Assembly: GCA_973895155.1 (NCBI GenBank)
Contig: OZ316892.1
Coordinates: forward strand, 10,850,001-10,914,000
Length of the DNA: 64,000 nucleotides
Origin: Marsupella aquatica
Taxonomy: Eukaryota > Marchantiophyta
Direction of reading: 5' to 3'
The translations under genes and the position numbers were made by a program. A model generated the notes under the pieces. It worked only from the letters and a program-made list of their open reading frames with translations. It was not told the origin of the DNA and did not search any database. This document shows positions 47,368 to 58,681 of this stretch, piece by piece. Each line of letters begins with the position of its first letter. Position 1 is the first letter of the stretch.

Positions 47368-49317
47368 TCAAGGTTGTGACGAAAAGTGCCTTGTGTTATT
47401 GTTCTCATTTTCTTGCAACTGTCGATCAAATTGAAATTGTCTTGTCATCCATTGGACCGGATCTGCGCTATGATATTCTTGAAATGCCCCAACACGGGCA
47501 TGTATGCTTGATGTGTATGGATTTGTCATGTTCTGTCTTTCATACATATTTTGTGTTGGAGAAGCATGTTGTCCCCACTGTGCATCATCAGGTTGCGCAA
47601 ACAAAGTTGATGTTATTCTCTCAGGACAGAGCTCCGATGCAGCACCTCGTCGTTGAAATAAGTACGAAGTACTTGCTTGGACATCATTTTGTAGATTCAA
47701 TGTTGGGTATGTGAAGGATGGGTTTGGTTGGGAAGACACTACAAAGTTTGCATCAAATGAGTAGTCCTCGTCATCCTGAATTTGAGACTCATCGATTGTA
47801 GGGAACATCATTAAATCCATTTCATCTTCCCATTCTCCGACATCACTTATTTCAGTATCTGGTGGAATACGAGTCAACATGTCACTATCAGTGTGTAATG
47901 ATAATCCTTGCAAAGCCTCATCTGCGTCATCAATTGTATCAAAATCCTTCACGTCATCCTCTCCAAGAGCTGCACATGTAACACCATGTTGTTTAGTGTG
48001 ACATCCTTCTATGGAAGTAGGCCTCGGGCCATCATTTGTTGCTGTTATTTCATCATATCGTCTATACATAGACGTATGAGGGTTTCTCACCTTCGTGAGC
48101 CCTTTTTGCACCCTCGAATTTGTGAATACAAAAACCAAGTCTTTTGCCCAATCATTGGTCAACCTATTACGGCTTTTTGAATGGATAAAGCCGTACGAAC
48201 TCCAATTTCGTTCGCATGAAGATGCACATATTTGTTGATGCGTGATTCTTCTCGCCATCAATCTTAGCTCCGCGTAATCAGCTCCATACAAATGCCACCA
48301 TTCTCCTGGACTTAATTTTCCAATATTTGATTGTGCTCCTCTAATTGCAACCGATGAATTTGGCAATTTTTGAGCCTCAAATGCCTGCATTTGGATGTCA
48401 GAAATAAGTGTCGTCACATCTCGATCATGGTTGATTCCTGCCTTCACCTTGTGTTCTGCATATCTACGAACATAATCATTGAAGCTTCTATACAGTTCTG
48501 CATCTCCTGCCACATCTTCATCTTCATCGAAGAAAAATTGAGGATTCAGATATGCTGCTGCTAACATGAAATCAGTAGTAAGTGATTTTTGTCGTTCCAT
48601 ATACACTTTCATTATCTTTGGTTTTAAGTAATCTGTTACTAATGTACAACCCTCCATGCTCGCCTCCAGTTTAGCTATTCCTTTTTTCAAGCTCCAATAT
48701 AGCCAAGGAGATTGTGGTGAAACTCCATCGAATTCTCGCAACATCTTCACCAACGGCAGAAAAAAGCAACTGTAGATTTTACTTGAGCCCAAAATGTATC
48801 TTGCTGTATCCACGATTTAAGTTCGTCTGCCTTTCCCCTCGTCATATGCCCCTGTGACTTTGGTCGAACTGGCAGACGATCACGATAGGATTGCCATTTA
48901 TCATCAGTGACCATTTGTTGTAAAGCTCCTCTTAGCTCCAATGCTCTCTGCGCCATTAAAAAATTTGTTGCAAATCTCGTTGCATTTGGATTTAACATCT
49001 TCCTGTCACCAGATTTCCTCACAAATATTGCAGACAACTTTTGTGATGATGTAACTGCTTTAACTATCCATCTCAAGTGCTTAAAAATCATTTTGAATGG
49101 ATTTTTTTCTGCTCATCTAGCACAACATTCTTGTGGCCACACATGTCTTCTAGCAACAAATTAAAAACGTGGGCAGCACACCAACTTCATGTCACATGCG
49201 GATATTTTTTCATGACTATCTCTTCACCTGCTACACGATTTGCAGGCGCCCCATCGGTAACAATTTGTATGATGTGATCGGCGCCAATGTCATCTATGTA
49301 TTTTAACCACATGTCAC
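47368..49317 (-). pseudogene. Decayed hAT transposase, cut by a Copia insertion
   Basis: On the minus strand, 49317 to about 49110 encodes a DUF659-like segment (IIQIVTDGAPANRV, then CAAHVFNLLLEDM). About 48250-48080 encodes the hAT C-terminal dimerisation region (CERNWSSYGFIHSKSRNRL). After that come about 250 acidic, low-complexity residues to the stop at 47368. The frame is damaged by a TGA near 49177, by a one-base loss in an A run near 49095 and by another in a T run near 48762. The N-terminal part, including any BED zinc finger, is absent because the Copia LTR starts at 49318. In the family, hAT transposases move DNA by cut-and-paste with 8-bp duplications; no terminal repeats are visible here. 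Confidence 0.9.
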
Positions 49318-49662
49318 TGTTAGATATTGCTCTAGTCTTGTGACTCATGAGCTAACTACAGTTAGGCTAACTCGGGTTAGGACTTAGCTAATGTTAGCGG
49401 TAGTGCTGTTGTGTATATAGCCAGGGCTGATGCCAGACCCTGGTGGAACTTAGGCTCATTGTTACGGAGCTAGTTGAGAGATAGGGAGAGCTTGTGCTGT
49501 GGATGCTTGGTATGGCCGGTCGGCCTAGAGTGCAGTAAAGCTCTTGTGTGTTCCCGTGGACGTAGCCTCATGCAGAGGTGAACCACGTATCTCTCTGTGT
49601 CGACTATTGTGCGTTGGAGGGGTTCATGGGCTTGCCGTTACGAATGTCGTCAATGCTCAACA
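49318..49662 (+). repeat. 5' LTR of the plus-strand Copia element
   Basis: 345 bp with TG...CA ends, a TATATAG near 49415 and the primer-binding site directly downstream. The partner LTR is outside the window, so the left boundary rests on the TGTTAG start and the break in hAT homology. Confidence 0.85.
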
Positions 49663-49664
49663 AG

Positions 49665-49676
49665 TGGTATCAGAGC
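49665..49676 (+). promoter_or_regulatory. Copia primer-binding site
   Basis: TGGTATCAGAGC, the classic plant Copia site for initiator tRNA-Met, two bases after the 5' LTR. Confidence 0.93.
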
Positions 49677-51143
49677 ATGCCTGGGAGGTGACGAGGTTTT
49701 TTCGTGACAGGTTTTTTTTTCCAGCGTTCATTGTCGATGGTACATTCAGAGTTTCATCGCATGAAACTCGAATGTGTGTGGCTGAGCGGATAGGTTAGTG
49801 AGAGGGTTTTCTAACGGTGGTTAGAACTCGCTGATCGGTATCCGTGGTGCGGAGGAATTCAAATTTGCGTCATTCAGGTTTTATTCGTGTTTGACAGCTT
49901 TTCGGGGGAGAGACCAGAGATCGCGTTCTTCAACGGTCTGAGCTATGCGGTGCGGGAGGGATCGCACATTATAGCTCAAGTTGAAGGTTGAAGCGAGCTG
50001 GTCATTTCAGTAGCTGGATTGCTGCCGAGTTGTAACCGAGTGCGACATGATGAGTGAGGGAGGCGTTCAGGGTTTTTTCACAAGCTATGGAGCTTGTTCA
50101 CATCTGAACCGGGTTTCTCTTCGTGACGTTCGACTCGGTGGAAGAGATGTGAAGTGCCACGGCTCAACGGATTGATCGCGGTGAGGCGGTCGTTTTGAGT
50201 CCGGGATTGGTACTTGACGCGGAGTGAAGGCGACGCGGTGGAATTAATTTACTCTGTTGGAACAGCAGAATGTGCCGGTGATATTCGGCCACTTTCCCCA
50301 TCGGCGGTGGTCACTTTCCTCAAGCAAACGGCAAGGCAAGAGTATCATTTTTGCTTTGGGTGGCAGTTTTGTTTTAGGTTACTATAGTGTGATTTTTTTG
50401 TGTGTATACACACGTAGTAAACTAAATTTTTTTGGGGGGCCTTTCGCCCTTCGCCCGAGCGCCCCTTGTATTGCCGTCAGCCGCGAAGCGGCTGTGCCCT
50501 TCCGGCTCCCTCCTATCTCGCCGGACCAGTACCCCAGCTGCGTACGCAGCCGTATTTTCACACGAGTGAACCTCCTGTGTACCTCGGCATTGTACCCGGC
50601 CCTTATACCGAGTATTTTTTGGTAAGGGGCCTTTGCACCCCCTTTTGGGTGCTTTTTTATTTCCTTCTTTTCCTTCCCTTTTGTTCTCCTTGTCACGGGA
50701 CCTGCCGCCCTCCGATTTAACCGCTCCGATAGGGGGAACGGCCCCCTGTGAGACCTGTCGGACTGTGCGGGAATATTCCCGAAAAACAGAGAGCTGTTTT
50801 TCGGTCGTCCGGCAAAGATTCTGTCCGCCGAACGGTAACTTTTTTGGTTCTTTTTTGGTGAGGAGGTTGCCACTGGAGTTAGCAACGTGGCGCACCGATC
50901 ACATCACGATTCCGATGACGGGTTATACTGGGTATTTTGGTTATTCTCCGAGGTGGTCAAAATGGGGGAGTTTCCCAAGGTTTTACCCACCCCGACCGAA
51001 ATTTGAATAACTTTTCCGTCGAATTTTGATTTTGATTTCGGCTTTCAGTATTGGACTCCTAGCTTCGTGGGCTACGCGGCGATGTTGAGTTTTGAGTTTT
51101 GTGAGAAGTTTCAAAAAAAGACGTTTTTTCGTGATTGTTTTAT
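49677..51143 (+). other. Long Copia leader with organelle-like segment
   Basis: The leader between primer-binding site and gag is about 1.47 kb, unusually long. From about 50430 to 50830 its style changes. It has a perfect AGCCGC-GAA-GCGGCT hairpin (50479-50493) and a terminator-like GCACCC...GGGTGC stem followed by six T (50635-50658), in sequence that looks like plant mitochondrial or chloroplast spacer DNA. Open frames on the minus strand (50382-50895) are not recognised. Confidence 0.45.
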
Positions 51144-54100
51144 ATGAGTGACTCGGAGGATACTGGAAGAATTGGCGTCGGTGGAGCTTCAGGATCGCGA
51201 CGTTCAGGCGGAGAGTCTGAGGAGGAGCTGCTACCGTTTGAGGAGGAACAAGTAATACCGGTACGATCACCGGTGCAACGTGCAGTGGAGGAAGCTGTAC
51301 TACTACCAGAGCTGTCGGTAGTGGGGAAGAAGAGGCAGATGGCTAGATTTGGAGGAGTGAAGTTTGAGGTGGAGAAGTATGATGGTCGTACTGATTACTT
51401 GTTGTGGGAGAAGCAAGTGAAGGGTGTTCTTCGGGCCATGGGCTTAGCTCATCTGCTTTCTTCGCGAGAGCAATATGATGGAGAAGAGGAGATCTTAGAG
51501 AAGCAGTGGAGACAGGAGCAGGTGATTGTTGTCAATGCAGTGATGCTATATCTCAAGCCGCACATCATCAAGCAGCTGGATGATTATGCGGATTGCGCGT
51601 CACTGTTCAAGGTTCTTAGAGAGAAGTACTACCGGGAATATGCGTCAGACCGGCTGTACAAGAAGTCTCTCTTGATGAGCCTCAGGCTCAAGGAATGGAG
51701 CAAGATGCAGGATCACCTGGATGAGTTTGACAGTCTAGCGATGGATCTGTCAAACCTGGGAAAAGGAGTTGAAGATGAGGATAAGGCCTTGCTTCTGCTA
51801 AGCTCCTTACCGCCGTCATATCAGGGCTTGAAACAGGTGCTCTTGTATAGAGATCTAAAGTCCATTTTGTATAATGAGGTGGTGAGCTCCTTGCTGTTTG
51901 ATGATGTTCAAAAGAAGCTGGGTCAATCACAGACAACATCTTCTTCTGGCACTGCGTTGAATGTGAACCGTGGAAGAGCAGCACAGCGCACGAATGGGCA
52001 GAACAGGTTTAGATCTACATCACGGGGGAGATCTAAATCCAAAGGAAAATTGGAAGAGAGGAAGCCTCTTGCATGTTGGAATTGTGGCAAGCCAGGCCAC
52101 ATGAAAAGGGATTGTCGAGTAAAGAACCCTACTGCATCTGCTAACGCGGCATCGAGCTCGCATGAGGTAGATTTACTCGATGATGATGACATATTGTGAT
52201 GTCAAGGTTATGCTCTCAACGTAGTGTCAAATCCAGAGAGTGATGACTGGATTCTAGATAGTGCATGTACTTTTCACATTTGCTCTAGGAGAGATTTTTT
52301 CAGTTCTTACACGGATTCCAACGGGTCAGTGTTGATGGGAAATGGAATCCCATGTCAAGTTGTTGAACTTGGATCTGTAAGATTTCAGATGTTTGACGGT
52401 GCTGTGAGAACGTTGAGGAATGTGAGACATATTCCCAGCATGATGAAAAATCTCATTTCACTTGGAGTTTTAGAAGCAAATGGCCATCAGTGGAGTTCTG
52501 CTAATGGTGTCCTTCAGGTTTCAACTGGTACTAAAGTTGTATTGAAGGGAAAGAGACATAGCAATCTATACATTTTGGAGGGCTGTGGAGTTTGTGATGA
52601 AGCCAATGTAACCTTATCTCATGAGGAGACGGCCCGGCTGTGGCACTTCCGTTTGGGCCACATGAGTGAAAAAGGTTTGGTTATTCTTCAGAAGAAAGGA
52701 TTACTTTCTAATTTGCAATCTTGTAAGTTGGAATTTTGTGAGCACTGTGTGCTAGGGAAGCAGCACAGGAAACCCTTCGGAGTTGGAACTCACACCAACA
52801 AGGAGATACTTGAGTATGTACATAGTGATGTGTGGGGTCCAGCCCCTACTCCCTCACATTCTGGATGATTATACTATGTCATGTTAATAGACGATTACTC
52901 AAGGTATGTGTGGATATATTTTATACACAGTAAGTCTGATGTTTTTGCCACTTTTAAGGAGTGGAAAGCCCAAGTTGAGAATCAGACTGGTAATAAGGTG
53001 AGATATCTACGATCGGATAATGGCGGTGAATATAGTTTCGGGGAATTTAGAACGTATTGTAAGGATCAAGGGATAACCCACCATCTCACAACAAGTTATA
53101 CTCCTCAGCAGAACGGTGTTTATGAGAGACTCAACCAAACACTGTTGGACCGCTCGAGGAGTATGATGAGTCAATCATGCTTACCACATGAGTTTTGGGC
53201 TGAAGCTGTCAACACTGCAGCTTATTTGGTAAATTTTTCTCCATCCAGTTCTATTGGATTCAAGACACCATATGAAATGAGGTACATGCGTCCAGCAGAT
53301 TATTCATATCTGAGGATTTTTGGATGTGATGCTTATGTGCTTACACCTTCCCAGCTTCGATCCAAGCTGGAGTCCAAGTCGAAGAAGTGCATATTCCTTG
53401 GCTATCAGAAAGGTGTGAAGGGTTATAGGTTATGGGATCCAGTAACCTGTAAACTAATTGTCAGTAGAGATGTGTCCTTTAATGAGTCCAGATCATCAAA
53501 GGAGGGGGAGAGTTCTCAGGACTCCCATACTGACAAGGGGAAATCTCCCATCCCGGACCCGGTTGAGGGGGAGATTAGTCATGATGCAGTTCATGACAGG
53601 AGAGATGGAGAAGCTCCGGGCTTGGAGCTGGTTCCTGCGATGGAACAAGAGGAGCAGATTGTTGCTAGGGTACCTCAAATTCAACCAGCAACAATAGCAG
53701 ATCAGCCTGAGTCATCTACTAGAAGAACTTCCAGTCGTTCTACTAGAGCTCCTACCAGGTATGGTCAATGGGCAGACTCATCTAAGCTAGATGATATTGA
53801 CATTGCACCTGATGATGATGACATGACTTTGATCTTGGAAGAAGGAGAGCCTTCTTCGTACAGTGAGGCTTGTGCTTCAGAGCAGAAGCATGAGTGGAAT
53901 GCAGCAATGCAGAGGGAGTTGCAATCTTTGAGTGACAACAAGACATGGGAGCTGGTGGAGCTTCCAAGAGGTCAGCAAGTGGTGGAAAGCAAGTGGATTT
54001 ACAAGTTGAAGGACAGTCCTTCAGAGGGTGGAGATAAGATCTACAAGGCAAGGCTTGTTGCCAAGGGGTTCACTCAGAAGAAAGGAGTGGACTACAATGA

Positions 54101-55076
54101 GGTCTTTTCACCGGTGGCTAAGTATTCCACAATTCGGATCTTGTGTCAGCTTGTTGTGTTTTTTAATCTGGTGATGGATCAGATGGATGTTGTTACTGCT
54201 TTTCTCTATGGCAACTTGGAAGAGATGATCTTCATGAGACAACCACTAGGCTTTATGAAGAAGGGCCAAGAGAACTTAGTTTGCAGATTGCTCAAATACT
54301 TGTATGGATTGAAGCAATCTCCCAGACAGTGGAACAAGCGGTTTGATGATTTCATGCTTGCTCAAGGTTTTACAAGGATGGTGTATGATCCTTGTGTGTA
54401 TACGAAATCAGTCAAGAATGATGTATTTGGTTTCATCATTCTGGTGATCTATGTGGATGACATGCTGATTGTGGCTAAAGATCAATCTGAGGTTGACAAT
54501 CTCAAGGCGAAATTGAGTGCTGAATTCAGGATGAAGGATCTTGGTAAGGCCAAAAGGATCTTAGGGATGGAGATTTTTAGGAACTCTGATACTGGACAGT
54601 TGTGCTTGAGTCAAGGCCAGTATGCGAGGAAAGTACTTGCACGATTCAACATGGAAAACTGTAAGCCAGTGAGTATTCCTTTAGCTTCACATTTTAAGTT
54701 ATCATCGGCTTTCTCTCCTACGGATTCTGTGGAGAAAGGTTTGATGGCTAAGATTCCTTATGAGAAGGCAGTAGGTAGTCTGATGTATTTGATGACTTGT
54801 ATTAGGCCTGACTTGGCCCTAGCGATGGGCAAGGTTAGCAGATTCATGTCAAATCCAGGGAAGGTACATTGGGAAGCTGTGAAGTGGATTCTCAGGTATC
54901 TGAAGGGTACACAGGACTATGGATTACTATTTGATAACAGATCAGATAGAACGTTAGTTGGCTATGTAGATTCTGACTATGGAGGCTGTCTGGATACAAG
55001 GAGGTCTACAACTAGGTTTGTATACACTCTTGGAGGAGGATGTATCAGTTGGAAATCTACCTTGCAGAAGTGCATT
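51144..55076 (+). pseudogene. Copia gag-pol, two in-frame stops, 3' end lost
   Basis: One continuous frame from ATG 51144 encodes, in order: gag; a CCHC zinc knuckle (CWNCGKPGHMKRDC, near 52075-52115); protease (DSACTFH, near 52258); the integrase HHCC region (near 52640-52760) and DDE core (IDDYSRYVW; RSDNGGEY; the Glu after TPQQNGVY); reverse transcriptase with YVDD near 54450; and the start of RNase H (GYVDSDYGG). It is interrupted only by TGA at 52197-52199, between gag and protease, and by TGA at 52866-52868, before the integrase core. There are no frameshifts. The RNase H segment stops at 55076 where the CACTA element begins. Not translatable as one polyprotein as it stands. Confidence 0.93.
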
Positions 55077-55520
55077 CACTACAACACTACCGACCCCTTT
55101 TGCGAACCCCGTCCCATCGCAACTAACAAAGGACCAAATTATGAAATTCTGGCGTTTGCGAAACGCTACGCATCGTAACTCTTTCGCATTCTTTGAAACC
55201 CACAGCTTCACAATCGGACTTTCGCAACCCCTTCGCAACACCTTCGCACACTGCGAAACTTATTTTATCGCACATAAATCACATTTATGCGATCTCGACA
55301 GACTCTTTATCGGTTTGCGACGCGCTCTGAACTATAACTTATTTGCGAAGCTGTTGTCTTGACAATTCCGTTGCCATTCATATTGTATCGCATAACTGCA
55401 TCAGTCAGGGTGTCGCACAATTGCGGAACCAAAAGTATCGCAATGTTCCAATAATCAATGTATGGCAAGTTTGTGATAGTATGGCGTTCGCATGTGTTTC
55501 GCAAGGATAGTTTGAGGGCT
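55077..55520. repeat. CACTA left terminus and subterminal motif array
   Basis: After the CACTACAAC terminus, roughly fifteen copies of the core TTGCGAA/TTCGCAA or close variants occur in both orientations within 440 bp (for example at 55099, 55155, 55220-55260 and 55490-55510). In En/Spm the subterminal repeats bind the TNPA protein; by analogy these are candidate binding sites here. Confidence 0.75.
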
Positions 55521-55721
55521 TGGTTTTGTATATTTGGGTTCATAATTGGGTTGGGGTCTTATTTCTCCACATGAAGATACCAAAGCAAAACTTTATATAT
55601 GCCAAAAATCCCTGAATGTACAAAAATTAGGGTTTTCTAAAACCCTATGGGGTATCAAATACCAAGACACTGTCCTTTGACTAATCCATATGCCATACGG
55701 AGTGAACTACATCTGCATCCT

Positions 55722-57747
55722 CTAGAATGGAGCCCGCCTACTCCTCTTTGCTGGCCTCTTCCCCTTGTCCTTCTTGCTTTGGGCGGGACGAGCTGGACGG
55801 GAGGGGGGTGGTGGTGGTGGTGGCGGTGGTGGTGGTGCCTGCTGCTCCTCCCCATCTGGCTCATCCTCATCATTGTCATCATCCTCATCATCATCCTCCT
55901 GGTCTCCTGGTGTGCTAGGTGTGGCAGCACTCCCTGCCCCTCTAGACCCACTCGTGGTGGCCCCGGTAGTGTCCCCATCATCAGCGCCGCTATCCTCCTC
56001 ACTGCTATCCTCACTCCCCTCCTGCTCCTCCTTATCCTGCTTCCATGTCACAAGGTTAATTCGGGTTTAGGGTTAATAGGAAAAATGTATAAACCTTATA
56101 AATGGAATGGGTGCGGGTTTAGAAGGGTACTACAAATCACTCACACTAGCCAACTCTGCATCAACCAACTCAAAGAGATGTCTGGCCCCATGCTCTGCCC
56201 CTATCTCCATCTCCTTTGTTGTTATCTTGCGGCGGTACCTCTTATACTACCACAAAAAAATGAAACACCAAAACATAAGGGGCCCGGGTTAGTAACTAAG
56301 GGTACTTAAGCAAAAAAGGAATCCTAAAAAGGGTAAAAAGGGTACCCTAACCAGAAAAAACCCCATTACCCTAACAAACAAGCTTTGCGAAACTCCCACC
56401 TTCGCAAATTCAAATATATTTAAGTTTGCGAAATAGACTGCGAATTGGATTGCCTCGCAATGGCTTCGCAAACCTTACGGGAAAAAGGTTATAATAGAGT
56501 TTGCGAAACAATTGCGAGGCAACCCGCTTCGCAATTGTTTCGCAAATTGTGCTTTTAAAAAAATCCGAGAAATGGCTAAGGCACGCAATGTGTCAGGGTG
56601 ACCTAAAATGAAAGGGGAGGCCATAAGGGGTAAAGCAGAGGTCTGCAAGGGGCATTGCAGGCAAGCAAACAACAATTGAAGGCGAAGGAAAAGAAGCAGG
56701 GGAGGAGGGGAGAGGACTCACGAAGGTTGCTTTCAGGTCGGGAAGTCCACCTTGCCCCATCTTGTGTGTGGTCTTGGGGCGTTTGCTGACTCGGTCTGCT
56801 GCAAGGATGAACTTCTGGGGTGGTGTCCCCACTTCATCCACGATGTGCTGCAGCTGAGAGACCTTCTCAGCCAATGCCTTGAGGTCTTTGTCTGACTTCC
56901 CGGCCTGAAGTGCCTTGGCCTCCTTCTCCTTCCAGAATTGGAGGTCCTTGGTTGCTTTCAGCTGCACCTCGACCTTATAGAACGCGTTCCACACATCCTC
57001 TGTGAATTGCACTGGCCTCCTCACGTTCCTGTACTCCTGCAAGCTTGCCAGGTAGGCCCTCACCTTCCTCCTATCATGGTATCGTGCTTGAGACATTGAA
57101 TTCGAAATTCTATTTGTAAGCCACTGGTCATCAATCTCTGCTCCATTTCTGAATGAATCTTTGACCTGAGTCATTACTTTCCTCTGCTCTGCTCTGCTTA
57201 GTTTCCCCCACTCAACACCTCGTGCAAAGCTAGTCCTCACAGCAAGCCTGATAGTGCTCTTTGCCCCAATGTAGGCCAACTCAGTAGGAATGCCCTCAAC
57301 CAAGGCAATCAATGGCAGCTTCTTCCTCTCTTCCTCCTTTTTCCACTGCGCCTCACGTTGTGCTCGAATCTCATCTCGTTCCTCCCTTCTCCTCTTCTTT
57401 TCGAGGGCTGCAGGAGAGAGTACTCCTGCCTTAGCCCTCTCCTCCTTCTTTCGTTTATTCTCTCTGGCCTTCTCCTCAGCTACAGCCTTTGCCTCTTTCT
57501 CCCTCTGAGCCTACCCTGCTGCAACCCCGGTTTGCAAAGCTTGCCCTAGAATTGCACTCAAAGAAGCAATCCCAGCTGGTGTACTCAAATCCAAATGGCT
57601 CAGCTGTGTGGCATTGAGATGCTCGGCCATCAAATTCGTCCATTGATTACTCTCCTCATTCCTGTTCCCTCCATTGCCATTGCCACTCCCACTCCCACTC
57701 CCACTTGCCCCTGCCCCATCCCCTCCACGCCCTCCACTAGAATCCAT
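55722..57747 (-). pseudogene. TNPA-like CACTA accessory gene, 3 exons, one amber codon
   Basis: Minus-strand exons 57747-56722, 56246-56145 and 56036-55722 join in phase 0 with GT-AG introns into 481 codons, interrupted only by TAG at 57511-57513 (codon 79). Order of features: a Gly/Ser/Asn-rich start; a Lys/Glu-rich helical stretch; a central region with many charged helices (GVEWGKLSRAEQRKVM, then SQARYHDRRKVRAYL); a coiled coil (about 57000-56850); a basic exon 2 (YKRYRRKITTKEMEIG); and an acidic, proline-run tail ending in a basic cluster. The position inside CACTA, opposite the transposase, suggests the DNA-binding accessory role that TNPA has in En/Spm, but sequence resemblance to TNPA is not clear. 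The amber codon fits a C-to-T change (CAG to TAG). Confidence 0.6.
56386..56545. repeat. Second TTGCGAA motif cluster (in an intron)
   Basis: About nine TTGCGAA/TTCGCAA-type motifs within 160 bp, inside the first intron of the minus-strand TNPA-like gene. Confidence 0.7.
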
Positions 57748-57849
57748 AGCTATCCAACACCAAGCGCGCACAAGCTCTCCTCCTGCCCTCCCTCACTTCA
57801 AAAAACGTCGAATGGGCCTTGTAACCCGGCGGGAAGGTCCGAATGCCCA

Positions 57850-58045
57850 GACAAAACACATTTGCGACGCAGTCCACATCGCAATTTGCGAATCAGCCCG
57901 CTTCGCAACTAGTATCTCAACTTTCCAAAACCAATGCGAAACCACACGCTTCGCAAAGCCTTCGCAAAGCTGCAGACACGCGAAAAAATGCTCTCGGGCT
58001 CTGTTTTTCTGAAGCTATTGCGAAACATTTTGCTTCGCAAATAAT
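57850..58045 (-). promoter_or_regulatory. Third TTGCGAA motif cluster, upstream of the TNPA-like gene
   Basis: About nine copies of the motif lie 100-300 bp upstream (minus strand) of the TNPA-like start codon. The position suggests promoter sites through which an element-encoded DNA-binding protein could regulate its own gene; this is inference. Confidence 0.55.
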
Positions 58046-58229
58046 GTGACCAAATTCTGAAGCAGGTTGCAAAGCAGGTCGGTTCTCAATATCGTGGCAA
58101 TTCCTGGCGAATTTTTTTTTCACATTCTTTCCCTCCTCCTTTTGTTTAGGCCATGTAAGTTATACTATGCCCTTTTGTGTAATTAAGAAATTCCACCGTT
58201 TCAAATCCCGGCGTTTGTTAGGGTTGGGT

Positions 58230-58681
58230 CTTGGATGAAGCTGGTTTTTTTAGGGGTTAAAAGCGAGATTACCAGTCAAACATTCCGTTTTTTAAGCTAT
58301 ACATGGTGTGGGTGTAGGCTAATTTTGATAAGAGTTGGGTTTTGGTTTAAAATTAATAAGTGAGGAAAGGGTTTAGGATTAAAGTTGGGTTTGGGTTTAG
58401 GGTTTAAGTCTTTAATTTTGGGTTTAAGCAGGGTTTGCATTTGTGGTTGTAGGCTTTTAGGGTTCAAGCAAGGGTTTAGGGTTTAAAACAAAAGAGAGGA
58501 AGGGGATTGGGAGTGAGGGTCTAGGTTTTTGTAATAGGTCAGAGGTTTGGGGGTGAGGGTTTGGAAAAGGCAAAGCAAGGTTAGATGAGATTAATGTTTT
58601 AGTTGTTTTACCATGGGTTTTATGGGTTTTAATGGGTTTTATGGATCTTTTGGGTTTTAATGGTTTTTCCATGGGTTTTAT
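58230..58681. repeat. Degenerate GGGTTTAG and GGGTTTTAT repeats
   Basis: Telomere-like GGGTTTAGGGTTT units scattered with spacers from about 58250 to 58490, followed by GGGTTTTATGGGTTTTAATG-type repeats at about 58615-58681. Lies between the TNPA-like and SET genes. An open frame at 58457-58726 (-) is an artefact of the repeat. Confidence 0.6.

Larger units (their letters stand above)
49318..55076 (+). mobile_element. Ty1/Copia element, interrupted by CACTA
   Basis: The 5' LTR (49318-49662) begins TGTTAGATAT and ends CTCAACA. The primer-binding site TGGTATCAGAGC starts at 49665, two bases after the LTR, complementary to initiator tRNA-Met as in most plant Copia elements. Gag-pol runs 51144 to 55076 on the + strand, where RNase H is cut by the CACTA terminus at 55077. 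The 3' LTR is not in the window and should lie beyond the CACTA element. The 5' flank GTCAC (49313-49317) is the expected target duplication. Its insertion splits the hAT transposase, so it is younger than hAT and older than CACTA. Confidence 0.92.

Noticed and set aside
50382-50895. Two overlapping minus-strand open frames of about 160 residues
   Set aside because: They lie in the Copia leader; Lys/Arg-rich translations of hairpin-rich DNA with no recognised family.
43488-55076. Reassignment of TGA to a sense codon
   Set aside because: The POD1/TAPT1 gene and the TNP2 gene in the same window end with TGA, and decayed frames also carry TAA, TAG and frameshifts.
55647-56309. Plus-strand open frame of 220 residues rich in Leu, Ile, Val and Trp
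   Set aside because: It is antisense to exons 2 and 3 of the TNPA-like gene, and its hydrophobic runs mirror acidic and proline codons.
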